The notes beneath the pieces are model-generated. The model worked only from the letters and a program-made list of their open reading frames with translations, searched no databases and was not told the origin of the DNA. Positions 1 through 10,216 of a stretch of DNA of 64,000 nucleotides are shown here, one piece after another. Source of the stretch: Umbelopsis ramanniana AG (lineage: Eukaryota; Mucoromycota; Umbelopsidomycetes; Umbelopsidales; Umbelopsidaceae); assembly GCF_025399195.1 (NCBI RefSeq), contig NW_026252095.1, positions 1 to 64,000 of the forward strand. The letters are read 5' to 3'. The first letter of the stretch is position 1. The number at the start of each line of letters is the position of its first letter. Both the position numbers and the translations under genes were made by a program.

Positions 1-43
1 CTAACCTACTAACCTACTAACCCACTAACATACTAACCTACTA
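1..43. repeat. Degenerate 8-bp tandem repeat at the window edge
   Basis: Five copies of an 8-base unit, CTAACCTA, with single-base variants in copies three and four, fill the first 43 bases. The C-rich strand reads into the window, which is the orientation a left-end telomere would have, but the unit is not the usual CCCTAA and the copies are imperfect. It could be a degenerate telomeric or subtelomeric tract or an ordinary minisatellite cut by the window edge. The true length to the left cannot be seen. Confidence 0.6.
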
Positions 44-1595
44 CACTTTTGCATTTTGTTTCAAGAGCAAGTCAAATGGCTTCTCATGATCTATACCGTA
101 AGGATCCTTCAATGAAGTTGCTTAGCCAGCACTGAGAAGGACTCCTAGATCAAGAGTCTGCACTCCAATGATAGTTTGCTTGGCCAGCATGCTTAGGAGT
201 CCAGATCACTTCTGTAGCATTGCGTAGCAATGTTATGGGAGTGAAAGTCATCAACAAAGGGGTCATGGCAGCCTTAAGCCATCTGATGAGACCTTTGGCA
301 TGGTCGAAACCCTTTTTTATTCTGTTTTATGTAAATAAACTTTATTGAAACAGTACACTTCTTGTATAAAATGAATCACTCTTGAGTACTATAGCAGTAT
401 AGCTCTCAATACGCCAAGCAATGTTCCCATACGAGAGCGCCACTCTTTCTTCGTATAGTTTCATATCCGCCTCTTAGTAGTCAGAGTTGTCTGACAGCTT
501 TCAGTCAAAGACTAGAAATAGAAGTGGCAGAAGGCTATGGGGTAAAGGTAGAGCTTCATAAAGTCTGTTCTAAAAAGGAGCTTTTCATCTTTTGATGAAA
601 GCACTGAAATTTTTTCTTTCTCCCTGCCTGTCTTTTACTCATCTCTTCCTGTTTCCTCTCATACTTATTTTCCTATCAAAAGCACATTTCAAACTTAACG
701 TTCAAACCAGTTATCCATGAGCGCTAATACACACGTGCCTTTAAATCGTTGACACTAGGTACGTGAGCACTAAATTCTCAACATGTCCTGTATCGACGCC
801 TGTTTTTCGCTCATTGTTGTATGTATACCCAGACTTTTACACTTCCATTACCATCAAAGATTGTAGCATTACATGTCACAGTGCGTAGATGGATGGGTTT
901 CGACAAAAAAAAGTTGTGCGCTTTTGGGTGGAGTGTATGCTATGCAACGTTTATATGACAAAAACATGTCATTTTCTGACTTGGCTGATGAAAGGTAACT
1001 TGACCGATCCAAAGGAGGCAGTCACGCGTCCAGCACTGAGTTGCTTAAGACATGTAAATAAGCGCCATTTCCGAATACAAGATGGAGCTATTCCGATAGA
1101 TAGAGTCAGAGAGTTGGCCAAGGTCTTAACGTAGAGGAGCCATAGTACAATAAAGAAGCAAGTAATCATATTAGTCAGTCAATCAAGGATTACTGGGTTC
1201 AGAGGTAGTTATGGGCCAGAAGTCAGAGGAATTCGACAGATTACGAAAGTTCAGTTATTAATAAATAAGAGGGAAAGATCGTCTATGGTTTATTAGAGAA
1301 TCGTTCGCTCTGATATATTCGGGCATAGGTACAGATCATAGTGAGCGGCTTAGGATGATTTTAGGCACAGGTGGAGGCAGGTCAGGTGACTTTCCAGCTA
1401 ACTATGCCACAATTCCCAATTTGGAAGCCACAACGTATCCAATCACGTGATATTATGACTGTTATACGGTCCGGGCTTTGGGTACCCGGATGATTTTCAA
1501 AGTGCTCAACTTTTTCGGAAAGCTAAGACTTGCGCGCTCTTCCTCTTTTCTTTTCTTTCATTCCCTTCCTTTTTGCTCTGCCTAAAATTTCCCAC
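44..1595. other. Intergenic, no supported gene
   Basis: Only short open frames without family resemblance or convincing splice signals occur here. An 81-codon frame at 889-1134 has no recognisable motif. A TCACGTGA palindrome at 1443-1450 and a pyrimidine-rich stretch at about 1545-1585 lie directly before the small gene that starts at 1596 and probably belong to its promoter. Confidence 0.5.
1443..1450. promoter_or_regulatory. TCACGTGA E-box-type palindrome
   Basis: Perfect 8-bp palindrome with a CACGTG core, 146 bp upstream of the ATG at 1596. The same extended site occurs upstream of RPA12 and DRS1. CACGTG is the classical site of bHLH factors such as Cbf1; binding here is inferred. Confidence 0.45.
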
Positions 1596-2026
1596 ATGTA
1601 TAGCTCTCACGATTTAAAGCGTAAAATTAACCCTGAACCAACACCGATGGTAGTGCATTCCCTTGCTTAAACAACCAATCACTCCACTCAATTAACCATC
1701 ATCACCTTATTTGGTAGCATGCCGCAAAACGTCCAGCGACAGACCATCTTCCGAATACCACCCATTCATTCACAGCACCACTATCACAGCCGCTATATCA
1801 AGAAAGTGGCTTTGGGGGTAGCCCGATACCTCCGATCAGCACTACCAATATGCCCCGATGCAAAAGCCCACCGCTGGGTATGACTCTAGCCCATTTTGAT
1901 TCGGCATCAGGAGGCTATTCAACTTCACTTTTGAAGACGGAAAACTCTACTGATTCCCCCATTTGCAGTGGCATGACGCCGGCTTATAGACCGGCCATGG
2001 AACGTTGGGGTTCGTGCATGTTATAA
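1596..2026 (+). CDS. Small Pro/Ser/Thr-rich protein of unknown function, two exons
   Basis: I do not recognise this gene. Exon 1 (1596-1649) encodes 18 residues beginning MYSSHDLKRK. A 68-bp intron (1650-1717) has a GTAGTG donor, an ATTAAC branch-like site and a TTTGGTAG acceptor. Exon 2 (1718-2026) stays open for 102 codons to a TAA, giving a 120-residue product. The protein is rich in Pro, Ser and Thr, has short basic stretches (KRK, AAKRP) and no hydrophobic segment or signal peptide, so a small disordered and possibly nuclear protein is the best description. Support comes from frame continuity across a well-formed intron, codon-like texture and a pyrimidine-rich promoter. A chance open frame or a fragment of a larger gene remains possible. 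Confidence 0.5.
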
Positions 2027-2515
2027 ATTTATTGATTTCACCGTGCAATACTAGTCAAAAACTTTTTGAACATCGCTTTGGAATAAAAAAGAAGAGCATT
2101 GAGAAACGGCAATCCATCCCTAAATAGGGTATATTCATAACCATTCTATATCAAAAACATATTTCTGCATCGCTACACATGCTGTTGTTAAATAAGTCAA
2201 GCGCATTTAGATTATGAATGGCGAATATAAGCACGTCCGTCAAGTGCAATATGACAATGGGCTCAATTGGACAATGCAATATGGCCGAATAAGTGGGGAT
2301 AAAATTGAACAGATGGCATAAGCCTTACAGTAAAGGGTATAATCTGCTGTTCAGAGCGAATACGGGATAATAGTATATATCCATCCGACTCAGAAGATGC
2401 TGTGACATATTTGATATTAATCATCAGTTAAGTGGCATAGTATTATTGAGCTATGATGACTTTCTCATATTTTACATTTCTAGTTGATATTGCAGATCTG
2501 AGAGGAGATGGTACA
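2027..2515. other. Intergenic, nothing recognised
   Basis: AT-rich sequence between the 3' ends of the small gene at 1596 and the FCP1-like gene. No long frame, RNA gene or clear repeat was seen; it presumably carries two converging terminators. Confidence 0.5.
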
Positions 2516-3460
2516 CTATGATTGAGGGGTTACAGGCTTGGATGAGGCCTGTTTCGATTTTCTATACTTCCTATGGCCTGGTCGTTTTTTTTCAAGAGTT
2601 CTCCTGCGACTTACTCCGTCGTTCGTCAGTCCAGCAGTATTGCGTAAATCCCCCAGCGTCTGCTTCGCGTCACTATATCGAAAATGAGTACTTTCAAAGT
2701 CCCTTTCTGTAGTTTCGTCCGAAGCGAGATCTTTCTTATACGGATTTCGCTTCATGAAATTACTGACATTATCTTCGTACTTGACTTTTTCGAGGTATGC
2801 TATAACATTGAGAAGTTCATTATCGCCAGTTAGCTGCTTCTCTGCGCTTTTGTGGTTAAATTCCGATATTGCAATGCTGTTGAAAGGCTGTAAGGCGGCT
2901 TTACTGGAGGAATCGTCCAAGAGTATGGTATTGTACGCTGTATACGACGGCATATCTGGATTATCTTCTAAGCTTTTCCAAACCAGTTGAAGATCTTTGA
3001 TTGTCGGTATGTTTTTGAGATAATCATCTTCTGATAAACCAAAGTTCTCGCGGCTCCAAGTAAATAACAATTGTTTCTTGAAATTACCAAAGAGTTGGCA
3101 CATATTGCTCACTGTATTTTGCCGTGCGGAGCTCCAGACGCCGACTTCAAACTGACTGAAAAGATATTCTAAGAATTCGGTATAGTGCGGGCGTACCCAC
3201 ATTCCACTTTTTCCTGTCTTTGAAACGAGAGCTCCATTCAAGTCCAGGATGATCAAAAGTCGGCGAGAATCGTTACCCTTGCTAGACGGCGTATTTGAAG
3301 TTGCCAAATAGGCTGGGCTGGCTCTTGAGCTTTTATGTCGAACATGTGTGAAATGCTTTACAGTGTCACTCATCACTTTAGCTGATCTAGTATAGGCTGT
3401 TGCCATTTCGTAAGTCCAGCTTGCTAGTTTAAAATGGTCAATCGCTTGAGGTTGTCGCAT
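2516..3460 (-). CDS. FCP1-homology (NIF-type) HAD phosphatase-like protein
   Basis: Single-exon gene of 314 residues. An FCP1-homology domain of the HAD superfamily lies at about residues 65-230: motif I reads LDLNGALV, followed by the expected WVRPHYTEFLEYL and the VWSSARQ element of motif II, and later ILLDDSSSKA, the motif III Asp pair. The C-terminal 80 residues are basic and probably disordered. Active family members use Asp-x-Asp in motif I, where the first Asp is the nucleophile and the second the acid/base; here the second is Asn. Similar DLNG proteins exist among plant and fungal FCP1-like proteins, so this subfamily may be weakly active or may bind phosphoprotein. A second Met at residue 19 is an alternative start. 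The gene is head to head with eIF2B epsilon; the start codons are 110 bp apart. Confidence 0.85.
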   Translation of the reverse strand: MRQPQAIDHFKLASWTYEMATAYTRSAKVMSDTVKHFTHVRHKSSRASPAYLATSNTPSSKGNDSRRLLIILDLNGALVSKTGKSGMWVRPHYTEFLEYLFSQFEVGVWSSARQNTVSNMCQLFGNFKKQLLFTWSRENFGLSEDDYLKNIPTIKDLQLVWKSLEDNPDMPSYTAYNTILLDDSSSKAALQPFNSIAISEFNHKSAEKQLTGDNELLNVIAYLEKVKYEDNVSNFMKRNPYKKDLASDETTERDFESTHFRYSDAKQTLGDLRNTAGLTNDGVSRRRTLEKKRPGHRKYRKSKQASSKPVTPQS

Positions 3461-3570
3461 TCAACAATCAAAAATTATGTCTGTCATAAAAGTCATGTGA
3501 CCGGTCCACTCCACCAACATGACTCAAGTTTTTTTTTTGGGACTGTGCAGAGGAACAAAGCAATCTTACA

Positions 3571-6345
3571 ATGCCTTCCAGAGCGAAACAAAAGCAAGCA
3601 CATGGCGATACTGACGCCGATCAAGTTCTTCAGGCAGTCATTCTGTCAGACAGCTTCAACTCTCGCTTCATGCCTTTGACATATGAAAAACCAAGGGTAC
3701 ATACTCCAAGCATGGCCGGCATAGTTCTGTTCACGTACTAACCGACTCTTCTTCATACCAGTGCCTTCTACCAGTTTGCAATGTACCTTTAATCGAGTAC
3801 ACAATCGAGTTCCTCGCCATCTCTGGAGCCCAAGAAATTTTCATCGTTGCGACCATGCACGCCGAACAAATTAAAGCATACATTGAGTAGGTTTCCTGAA
3901 TCCAGCGTGACCCACGGCTTACGACCCGTTAATTCAATCTTCTTATTGTAGATCTTCAAAATGGTCAAAGAAGAATAGCTCTTCGCTTCATATCGAAGTT
4001 GTTCATGCTTCTGAGTGCTTGTCGGTTGGTGATGCCCTGAGAGAACTCGACGCAAGGCAATTGATCACCACCGACTTTATCTTAGTTGGAGGAGATGTAG
4101 TGTCCAACATGAAATTGGATAAGGCACTTGAAGCTCACCGATCTCGAAAGCGTAGTGACAGCAAGTACACTGATAAAAATGCCATCATGACAATGGTTCT
4201 TAAGGAAGGCTCCTCATATCATCCATCACGGTAAGACCAGACTGCTTCCACGTTTGACATTGCCTTCGACGTTGCTGATGAAATCCTAAATTCCCATAGT
4301 GCTCGCGGTGAAGAGAGTGTCTTTGTGGTTGACCCGTCAACAAATGAATGCGTCCATTATGAACCAATGGAACCTTTCCCTCGGAAAAAGCGACTCGATA
4401 TAAACGCTGAAATTTTCGAAAGACATGCCGAAATTGAGTGCCGTAACGACTTGATCGACCCACTGATTGACATTTGCTCCGTTGAGGTATGTACTTCATT
4501 TTCAGAGATCCATTTCCGCTCATATGGTTTATTTACACAAATACCTTAGGTTCCGGCTCTTTTTTCTGAAAACTTTGACTGGCAACATCTCCGAAGCGAT
4601 TTTGTTCGTGGTGTACTGACATCTGATATTTTGGGCAAGACAATCTATACATATATTTCGAACGATTCATACGCCGCACGTATTCAAAACAGCCAGCAAT
4701 ATGACTCCGTCAGGTACAGCTTTTGGAATGGCTATTATGATGGTTTTGATCCTGGACTAATGCATGCTTATTTAGCCGTGATATTTTGAAACGATGGACA
4801 TTCCCTATTGTACCTGAAACAAACCTTCAAGAGAGCGATATCTACCAGTATAGTCGTGGCAATATTTACAAGGGAACACGTGTGATGCTATCCAAGTGAG
4901 TAATTGCCTTTGCAAACCGGGAAGGTGGAACTTTTACTGATGTCGATTTTGCAATCAATAGATCTTGCATTATCGAGGATAATGTTCAGATTGGATCAGG
5001 AACAGTAGTTGGCGAAAACTCTCGTGTTACCAATTCTGTCATTGGCAAAAATTGTAAAATTGGCAACAACGTCAATATCGAAGGAGCTTACCTCTGGGAT
5101 AATGTGATCATTGAAGATGGTGTTGCGATCAAGCGAAGTATTGTGGCTAATGATGCCGTTATACTGACCAACACGACTTTGGACAACGGCTGCATCGTAT
5201 CATTTGGGGTAAGTGCTTTTTGCTTTGCAGGGACATGCTGATATGCCGGCTCACCGCTACTGTTCTTAGGTCAAAATTGGTCCAAGCGTAGCATTACCAA
5301 AGTACACACGAGTCGGTTCACAGCCTCAACCTAAGGATGACTACTTTGACGACGAAGAAGAGAGTGATGACGAAGAAGGAGATAACGGTTGGTAGATAAT
5401 ACTTTGCAATATGCCTTACTTTCGTGACAACTAACATCTACCAAATCAGCTGTATCGGATATTGATCTGGGCGAGCAAGGAACTGGGTATATTTGGATTG
5501 ATAAAGGAGACAACGACGAAGATAATGACCCAAGAAACCTCAAAGTTGCATCACTAGGTAAGATGCTTAACAATGTGGATAGTATCAGCAATATTTACTA
5601 AACTCCATCCCTAGCTTTTGACTTGAAGGATCTTAGCGTTGGCAAGGAACAAGGAGACGATTCTGACAGTGCAAGTGAAATCGGTGACTTGTCAGATAGT
5701 GATGATGAAAGAGACTCTGTAGGGGATACTTGGCATCCAGAGCAAAGCCAAATCCTTGCTGCTAGAAAAGTGGAGGAGTTCAAGCGAGAACTGGAACAAA
5801 GTATTAGTCGCGCATTTGCCGAACAGCATACTGTTGAATTGGCCGCGCTTGAGATTACAGGCTTGCGTATGTCTGCAAACGGAAGTTACGACGATGTCAG
5901 AGACGTTATTGTTCCCGCCATTATCAACCAAGTTGATCTATCCAAGCCCATGCCTAGCATACGAACAGTTTTGAAGAAATGGGGTTCCCTCATAGGCAAA
6001 GTCACCCATGGTAAAGATGATCAAGTTCATGTTCTCCATATCTTACAAGTAAGTCCAATTCTTTTGTTTCTTTAAATTGACAATGGTTACTGATAACCTA
6101 TATATGATATTTCCAAAAAGGTACACTGCGCTGATAAGGAGCAACTGCACAAGCTATTCCTTCCAGCTCTTCGATTACTATATGACGACGATGTTGTGGA
6201 GGAAGATGCTATCTTCAGATGGTATAACTCTGACCGATCCAAGCAACTCGGACCTTCTGCTACAGCACTGCGTGACAAGGCAACTGTTTTCATCAAATGG
6301 TTGCAAGAGGCAGAAGAAGAAGATAGTGACGAGGATGATGAATAG
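3571..6345 (+). CDS. Translation initiation factor eIF2B subunit epsilon
   Basis: Catalytic subunit of the guanine nucleotide exchange factor that recycles eIF2-GDP, orthologous to yeast Gcd6. Eleven exons join to 710 residues: 3571-3696, 3762-3886, 3952-4230, 4300-4486, 4550-4713, 4776-4895, 4962-5208, 5270-5387, 5450-5557, 5615-6048, 6121-6345. The N-terminal nucleotidyltransferase-like domain opens with QAVILSDSFNSRFMPLT and EKPRCLLPVCNVPLIEYT. A left-handed beta-helix follows, with hexapeptide-like repeats such as IEDNVQIGSGTVVGENS. An acidic linker leads to a C-terminal W2/HEAT domain ending in the usual acidic tail (EEEDSDEDDE). Every intron keeps the frame and is 57-72 bp. A 10-T tract lies 32 bp upstream of the ATG. 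Length matches the family. Confidence 0.95.
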
Positions 6346-6493
6346 ACAATGTACCTGTATACAATTTATTTCAAATTTTTTATTTTTATTTTTTTTGGGA
6401 AATTTGCCCACGTCTCTAAAAATTTGGCATGATTCACTGAATGTGACTTGTTACCATTCCATTGCTGCCTTCATTGATCTTGCTGCAAACTCC

Positions 6494-9320
6494 ATGTCGA
6501 CGGATCCCGTCTTCAAGCTTCCGTATACGGTACACTATCCACTTGTGTTGTGAACATATCCCATTGTTGACGCTGACGTGATACGTATACTTTGAACAGC
6601 TAACTGCGTTGAAATGGAATGCGGACCACACACGCAATGAAGAAGACGTATACTGTTACTGTGGAAAAGGCTACAACTCGTTAGTAAACTTTTGACGTCT
6701 CTCAAACAATGCTCTCTCTAACTTCACAACAATGTCACAGAGGAATACCCATGGTTCAATGTCAACAGTGCCAGCAATTTTTTCATAGAGACTGCGTCAA
6801 ATGTTTTCCAAAACCACTATTGTTTGGTGATGATTTTTTAGAATTTACATGCTCAGTATGCACTCAGAAAGATGAAAAATACGTTCGACAGAGCATGGCG
6901 TGGATCACGGTGGTTCAACTTGTACTATATAATTTGATGCGACGGCAAGATCCGGATACAGATTTTCCAAAGGACAGAGATCACAGCTATTTCCGCTGGA
7001 AAGAAGACATCTGCTCGTTCATAGATGATTATTGGGAATACTTGAATCCTGGAAAGCAAAGTACGAACAGCTGATGATATATGACATGCTGACTCGGCAA
7101 TAACAATGTCTTCGTTTTACAGAATCGGCAACCTGGCATAATACCATCGCCAGTGTATTATCGACCAATGGTAGCATTTTCTTATCAGGAATTGAAAAGT
7201 TTCAACAACCAGGTAATGTTATATAAATTGCAAAAATCTGACTATGCTGAAAGCAATTACTCATTCAACAATATACAGCCTGGTGGACATTAGTCCGTTA
7301 CGAGCCACCCCCAAAGAGTAAGTCAAAATATATCTGGACAGGTAACTTGGAGGTTTATTTAACACGATAATCTACCTGTAGTAGTACCTAGAGGCAAGGG
7401 GAAAGCAGCCAGTACAGCTAAAGGGAAACGAAAAGCTGAAGAAACACCTTCTAAAAAGAGATCATATAAGAAGCGAACACCCTCCACTGTCTCGGAAAAG
7501 ATTTCAACTGACGCTGACGCTGACGATTTTCTACCAGCAAAACCTGTACGAAAACAAAAAACTGTTTCTAAGCCAGGGAAAAATAAGGATATGCAGACAC
7601 AGAAGAAAAGAAAGCAAAGTGTCAAGAACACAGCCATATCTGAATCATCTGATTTGTCGTCAGAGGATGAATTGTCGAACGTCAGCGATACGGTATGTGA
7701 TGGCAAAACACCAGTGCATCTTGATCATAATCTAACTACCGTGCATCGTAGGAATCACTGGAAAAAGCAGTACCATCCCCTACGACGAAAAGTGCCTCAG
7801 TGCAGCCATCGGAACAGGAACAGGTATGAAATTTAAAACTTACAGCAACCGAATGATGTGTACATGTGCATATCCATTTTTCCTTACTGCTGTCGTTTTC
7901 AAACATAATAGGAATCTGAAGTACAATCAGCAGCAGCTCCAAATGAAGAACAAACAAACACCTTGGAAGACCATTCCTCCTTGAGCACACGCAGCAGGTC
8001 ATCGATACGAAAAGAATTGGAAGTAAACTTGGCCACAAATATATCAGACACCTTCCGCGACATGCTAGCATCGTCAGAACCTTCAATAGTCACGCCGTTG
8101 AATCCCAAAAAAAGCAAGCCATCACGACCAGCGGTAGGTGTCGAACGTATGTCTCAACAGCAAGAATGGCTCATACTTCAGAAACTCGATAGGATGAGTA
8201 GTACCTTGCCGACGGATATTGCTCGCTTGAGAAGGAAATTATACTTGCGAAGAGTAAGCTGCCATGCATTTTAACCTATATAAGCCGACATTTGAACTAA
8301 AACTGTTGCATATTATTGCTAAAAGATAAAGCGAGCACAAGGAACGAAAGTCTTCGATCTCGACGATTATATGAACTCGCACTTTCGGTCTCACCAAAAA
8401 TTGACTAGAATGCCCGACATTGAATTGAAGGATACCTCACCTAAACCTCCATCACCCTCACCCTCACCATCGAAATCTGCTCAAGTAACAGAAGATATTC
8501 AAAAACTAAATGATATTCAGCAAACCCCATATGCAAACTCGTTTGCAAGTAGGTTATATGGATCTCCAAGGTTCCATAATACAGTAAGCAAGGCTGAGCC
8601 TTGGTTGTCACCATGGAATGGAAGAAAGCTACGCCCATATATCAGACGGGACTTTGAGAATAAACCGCCAGGAATGCGCCTTCTTCACGAAATACGGTTG
8701 GCTGCTGGAAAGCCACAAAAACGAAGACAAGAATTGGTCATTTCAAGTGAGCAACTGGATTCAGAGAGCATAGACTATGTATATTTCCAAAAAGATCATC
8801 TCGAGCCAGTTAACCAAGTCCTTCGTCGTGCGTTTTGGGATGAAATCGATGTCTCTGAAAATCTATTGTTCCCCGAGTATAGTATTGTTGCTCTCTACAA
8901 ACGATACGTTGTTGGATGTGCTTTTATGACTCCGGAAGCGTATGTCACATATATAACGGTGGTACCTGGTTGGGAAAAGGCAGGCATAGGACAGTAAGTA
9001 TATCTCCTCGGTTTTCAAGCATGAGAGCACACTTCTAATAGAGTCAAATTTTAGATTTTTATTATACCATCTTTTCCAAACCGCCATCAGTAAAGATATC
9101 ACTCTCCATGTATCAGCGAATAGCCCCGCTATGGTATGTACTAAACGTTTATTGATTACATTCAGCATTCACTAATAGTCTACCTGTTACCCTCTCCCAG
9201 ATACTTTATCAGAAATTCGGCTTTAAACCTGAAGAATTCATCATTAATTTCTATGACAAATACCTTTCTCCTGAGAGCTCTTATAGTAAGAATGCCTTTT
9301 TCCTTCGATTACGTAGGTAA
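6494..9320 (+). CDS. KAT14/ATAC2-like histone acetyltransferase (PHD finger plus GNAT)
   Basis: Eleven exons give 718 residues: 6494-6529, 6600-6679, 6741-7060, 7123-7212, 7279-7317, 7382-7692, 7752-7823, 7912-8253, 8326-8993, 9055-9133, 9201-9320. A C4HC3 PHD finger sits at about residues 31-80 (YCYCGKGYNSG, CQQCQQFFHRDC, CSVC). It is followed by a segment with FRWKEDICSFIDDYWEYL and TWHNTIASVLS, the layout of metazoan KAT14/CSRP2BP. The middle is basic and disordered. The C-terminal GNAT domain is strikingly KAT14-like: YITVVPGWEKAGIGQFLLYH (acetyl-CoA loop), then ITLHVSANSPAMILYQKFGF and FYDKY..FFLRLRR. In animals KAT14 is a subunit of the ATAC co-activator complex and acetylates histones; a chromatin role is inferred from that. 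The gene ends 181 bp before RPA12 on the same strand. Confidence 0.85.
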
Positions 9321-9389
9321 CTTGCGTTTCCCAACGTCCTTCAGGCTCAAGGATCAAAAATAAAAATGTTTAATTTGAGAGTGACTTTA

Positions 9390-9437
9390 TCACGTGACAT
9401 GACGGCCTTTCAAAATTTCGACCTTTTTTTTTTTTTT
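9390..9437 (+). promoter_or_regulatory. RPA12 promoter: TCACGTGA palindrome and T-tract
   Basis: TCACGTGA at 9390-9397 is followed 26 bp later by 14 T (9424-9437), 64 bp before the RPA12 start codon. The same order, palindrome then T-tract then ATG, occurs upstream of DRS1. A regulatory role is inferred from this shared arrangement. Confidence 0.5.
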
Positions 9438-9501
9438 GCTGGTTGACAACTTGCTGGATAACTTAACCAACTTTCTTGATCAAGATTGGACTTAGCACAC
9501 A

Positions 9502-10075
9502 ATGTCCTCTTCAAATGTCATAGGTTCTCTCATTTTTTGTCCAGAATGTGGAAATTTATTGGACATTCCTGGTGGTGACGACGATTTGATTGTTTGCAAT
9601 CAATGCAGTTATGCTCAGAGCAGTGCCGGTACGATCCGTTTCTACGCTGTATATCTTTGCAACGTATCTCTAACTTTGCCGTAACAGATTATGAGGCTAT
9701 GGAGATTGTCACAACTTCGTCTGAAAATGCCTTCCAGTCTCCATTAAAGTCAAAAAGACATCTTGTGCAACAGAAAGGACCAAAGACAGAAGGAGCTGCT
9801 ATGGTATGAACACAACTGAAGACTTCGTTACTATTATTGTCATGTCACTTATTAACTGAATCACAACAGATCGATGAGAAGTGTCCTAATTGTGGCAACC
9901 CCGAGATGGCCTATCACACTATGCAACTTCGGTCTGCTGATGAAGGTCAAACTGTGTTTTACAACTGCAAGAAATGCGGGTAAGTGGATGTCGACGTTAA
10001 GTCTTCTACATGCATGCTAACAGTATCTAACTTACTTCAACTACCACCAGCCATAAATTCTCCATAAATACCTAA
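9502..10075 (+). CDS. RPA12: RNA polymerase I subunit RPA12
   Basis: Small Pol I subunit with two zinc ribbons, needed for RNA cleavage during rRNA synthesis in the nucleolus. Four exons (9502-9628, 9688-9803, 9870-9979, 10051-10075) give 125 residues. The N-terminal ribbon shows FCPECGNLL and VCNQCSYAQ. The C-terminal TFIIS-like ribbon shows CPNCGNPEMAYHTMQLRSAD followed by EGQTVFYNCKKCG; the Asp-Glu pair of the acidic hairpin that reaches the active site is present. Length and layout are typical. The last exon is only 25 bp, coding for seven residues and the stop. Pol II RPB9 is the alternative, but the spacing and the RSADEGQTVFY motif favour RPA12. Confidence 0.92.
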
Positions 10076-10216
10076 TTATGTAGCACTGTCGTGAGCTCTT
10101 TGCATTCCTCATTGTACATTACCATGCAGCTCAATATAAAAATCATTTGATATAGCAGTCCGAATGAATGCACTTTATCCTTTCTTCTTTCTTGCTATTA
10201 AATAACTTTCCATGTT

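Noticed and set aside
889-1134. 81-codon open frame
   Set aside because: No family motif, no splice partner and weak coding texture; likely chance.
4877-4882. CACGTG inside coding exons (also near 36062, 58733 and 62496)
   Set aside because: Within conserved coding sequence and far from starts; not counted as regulatory sites.
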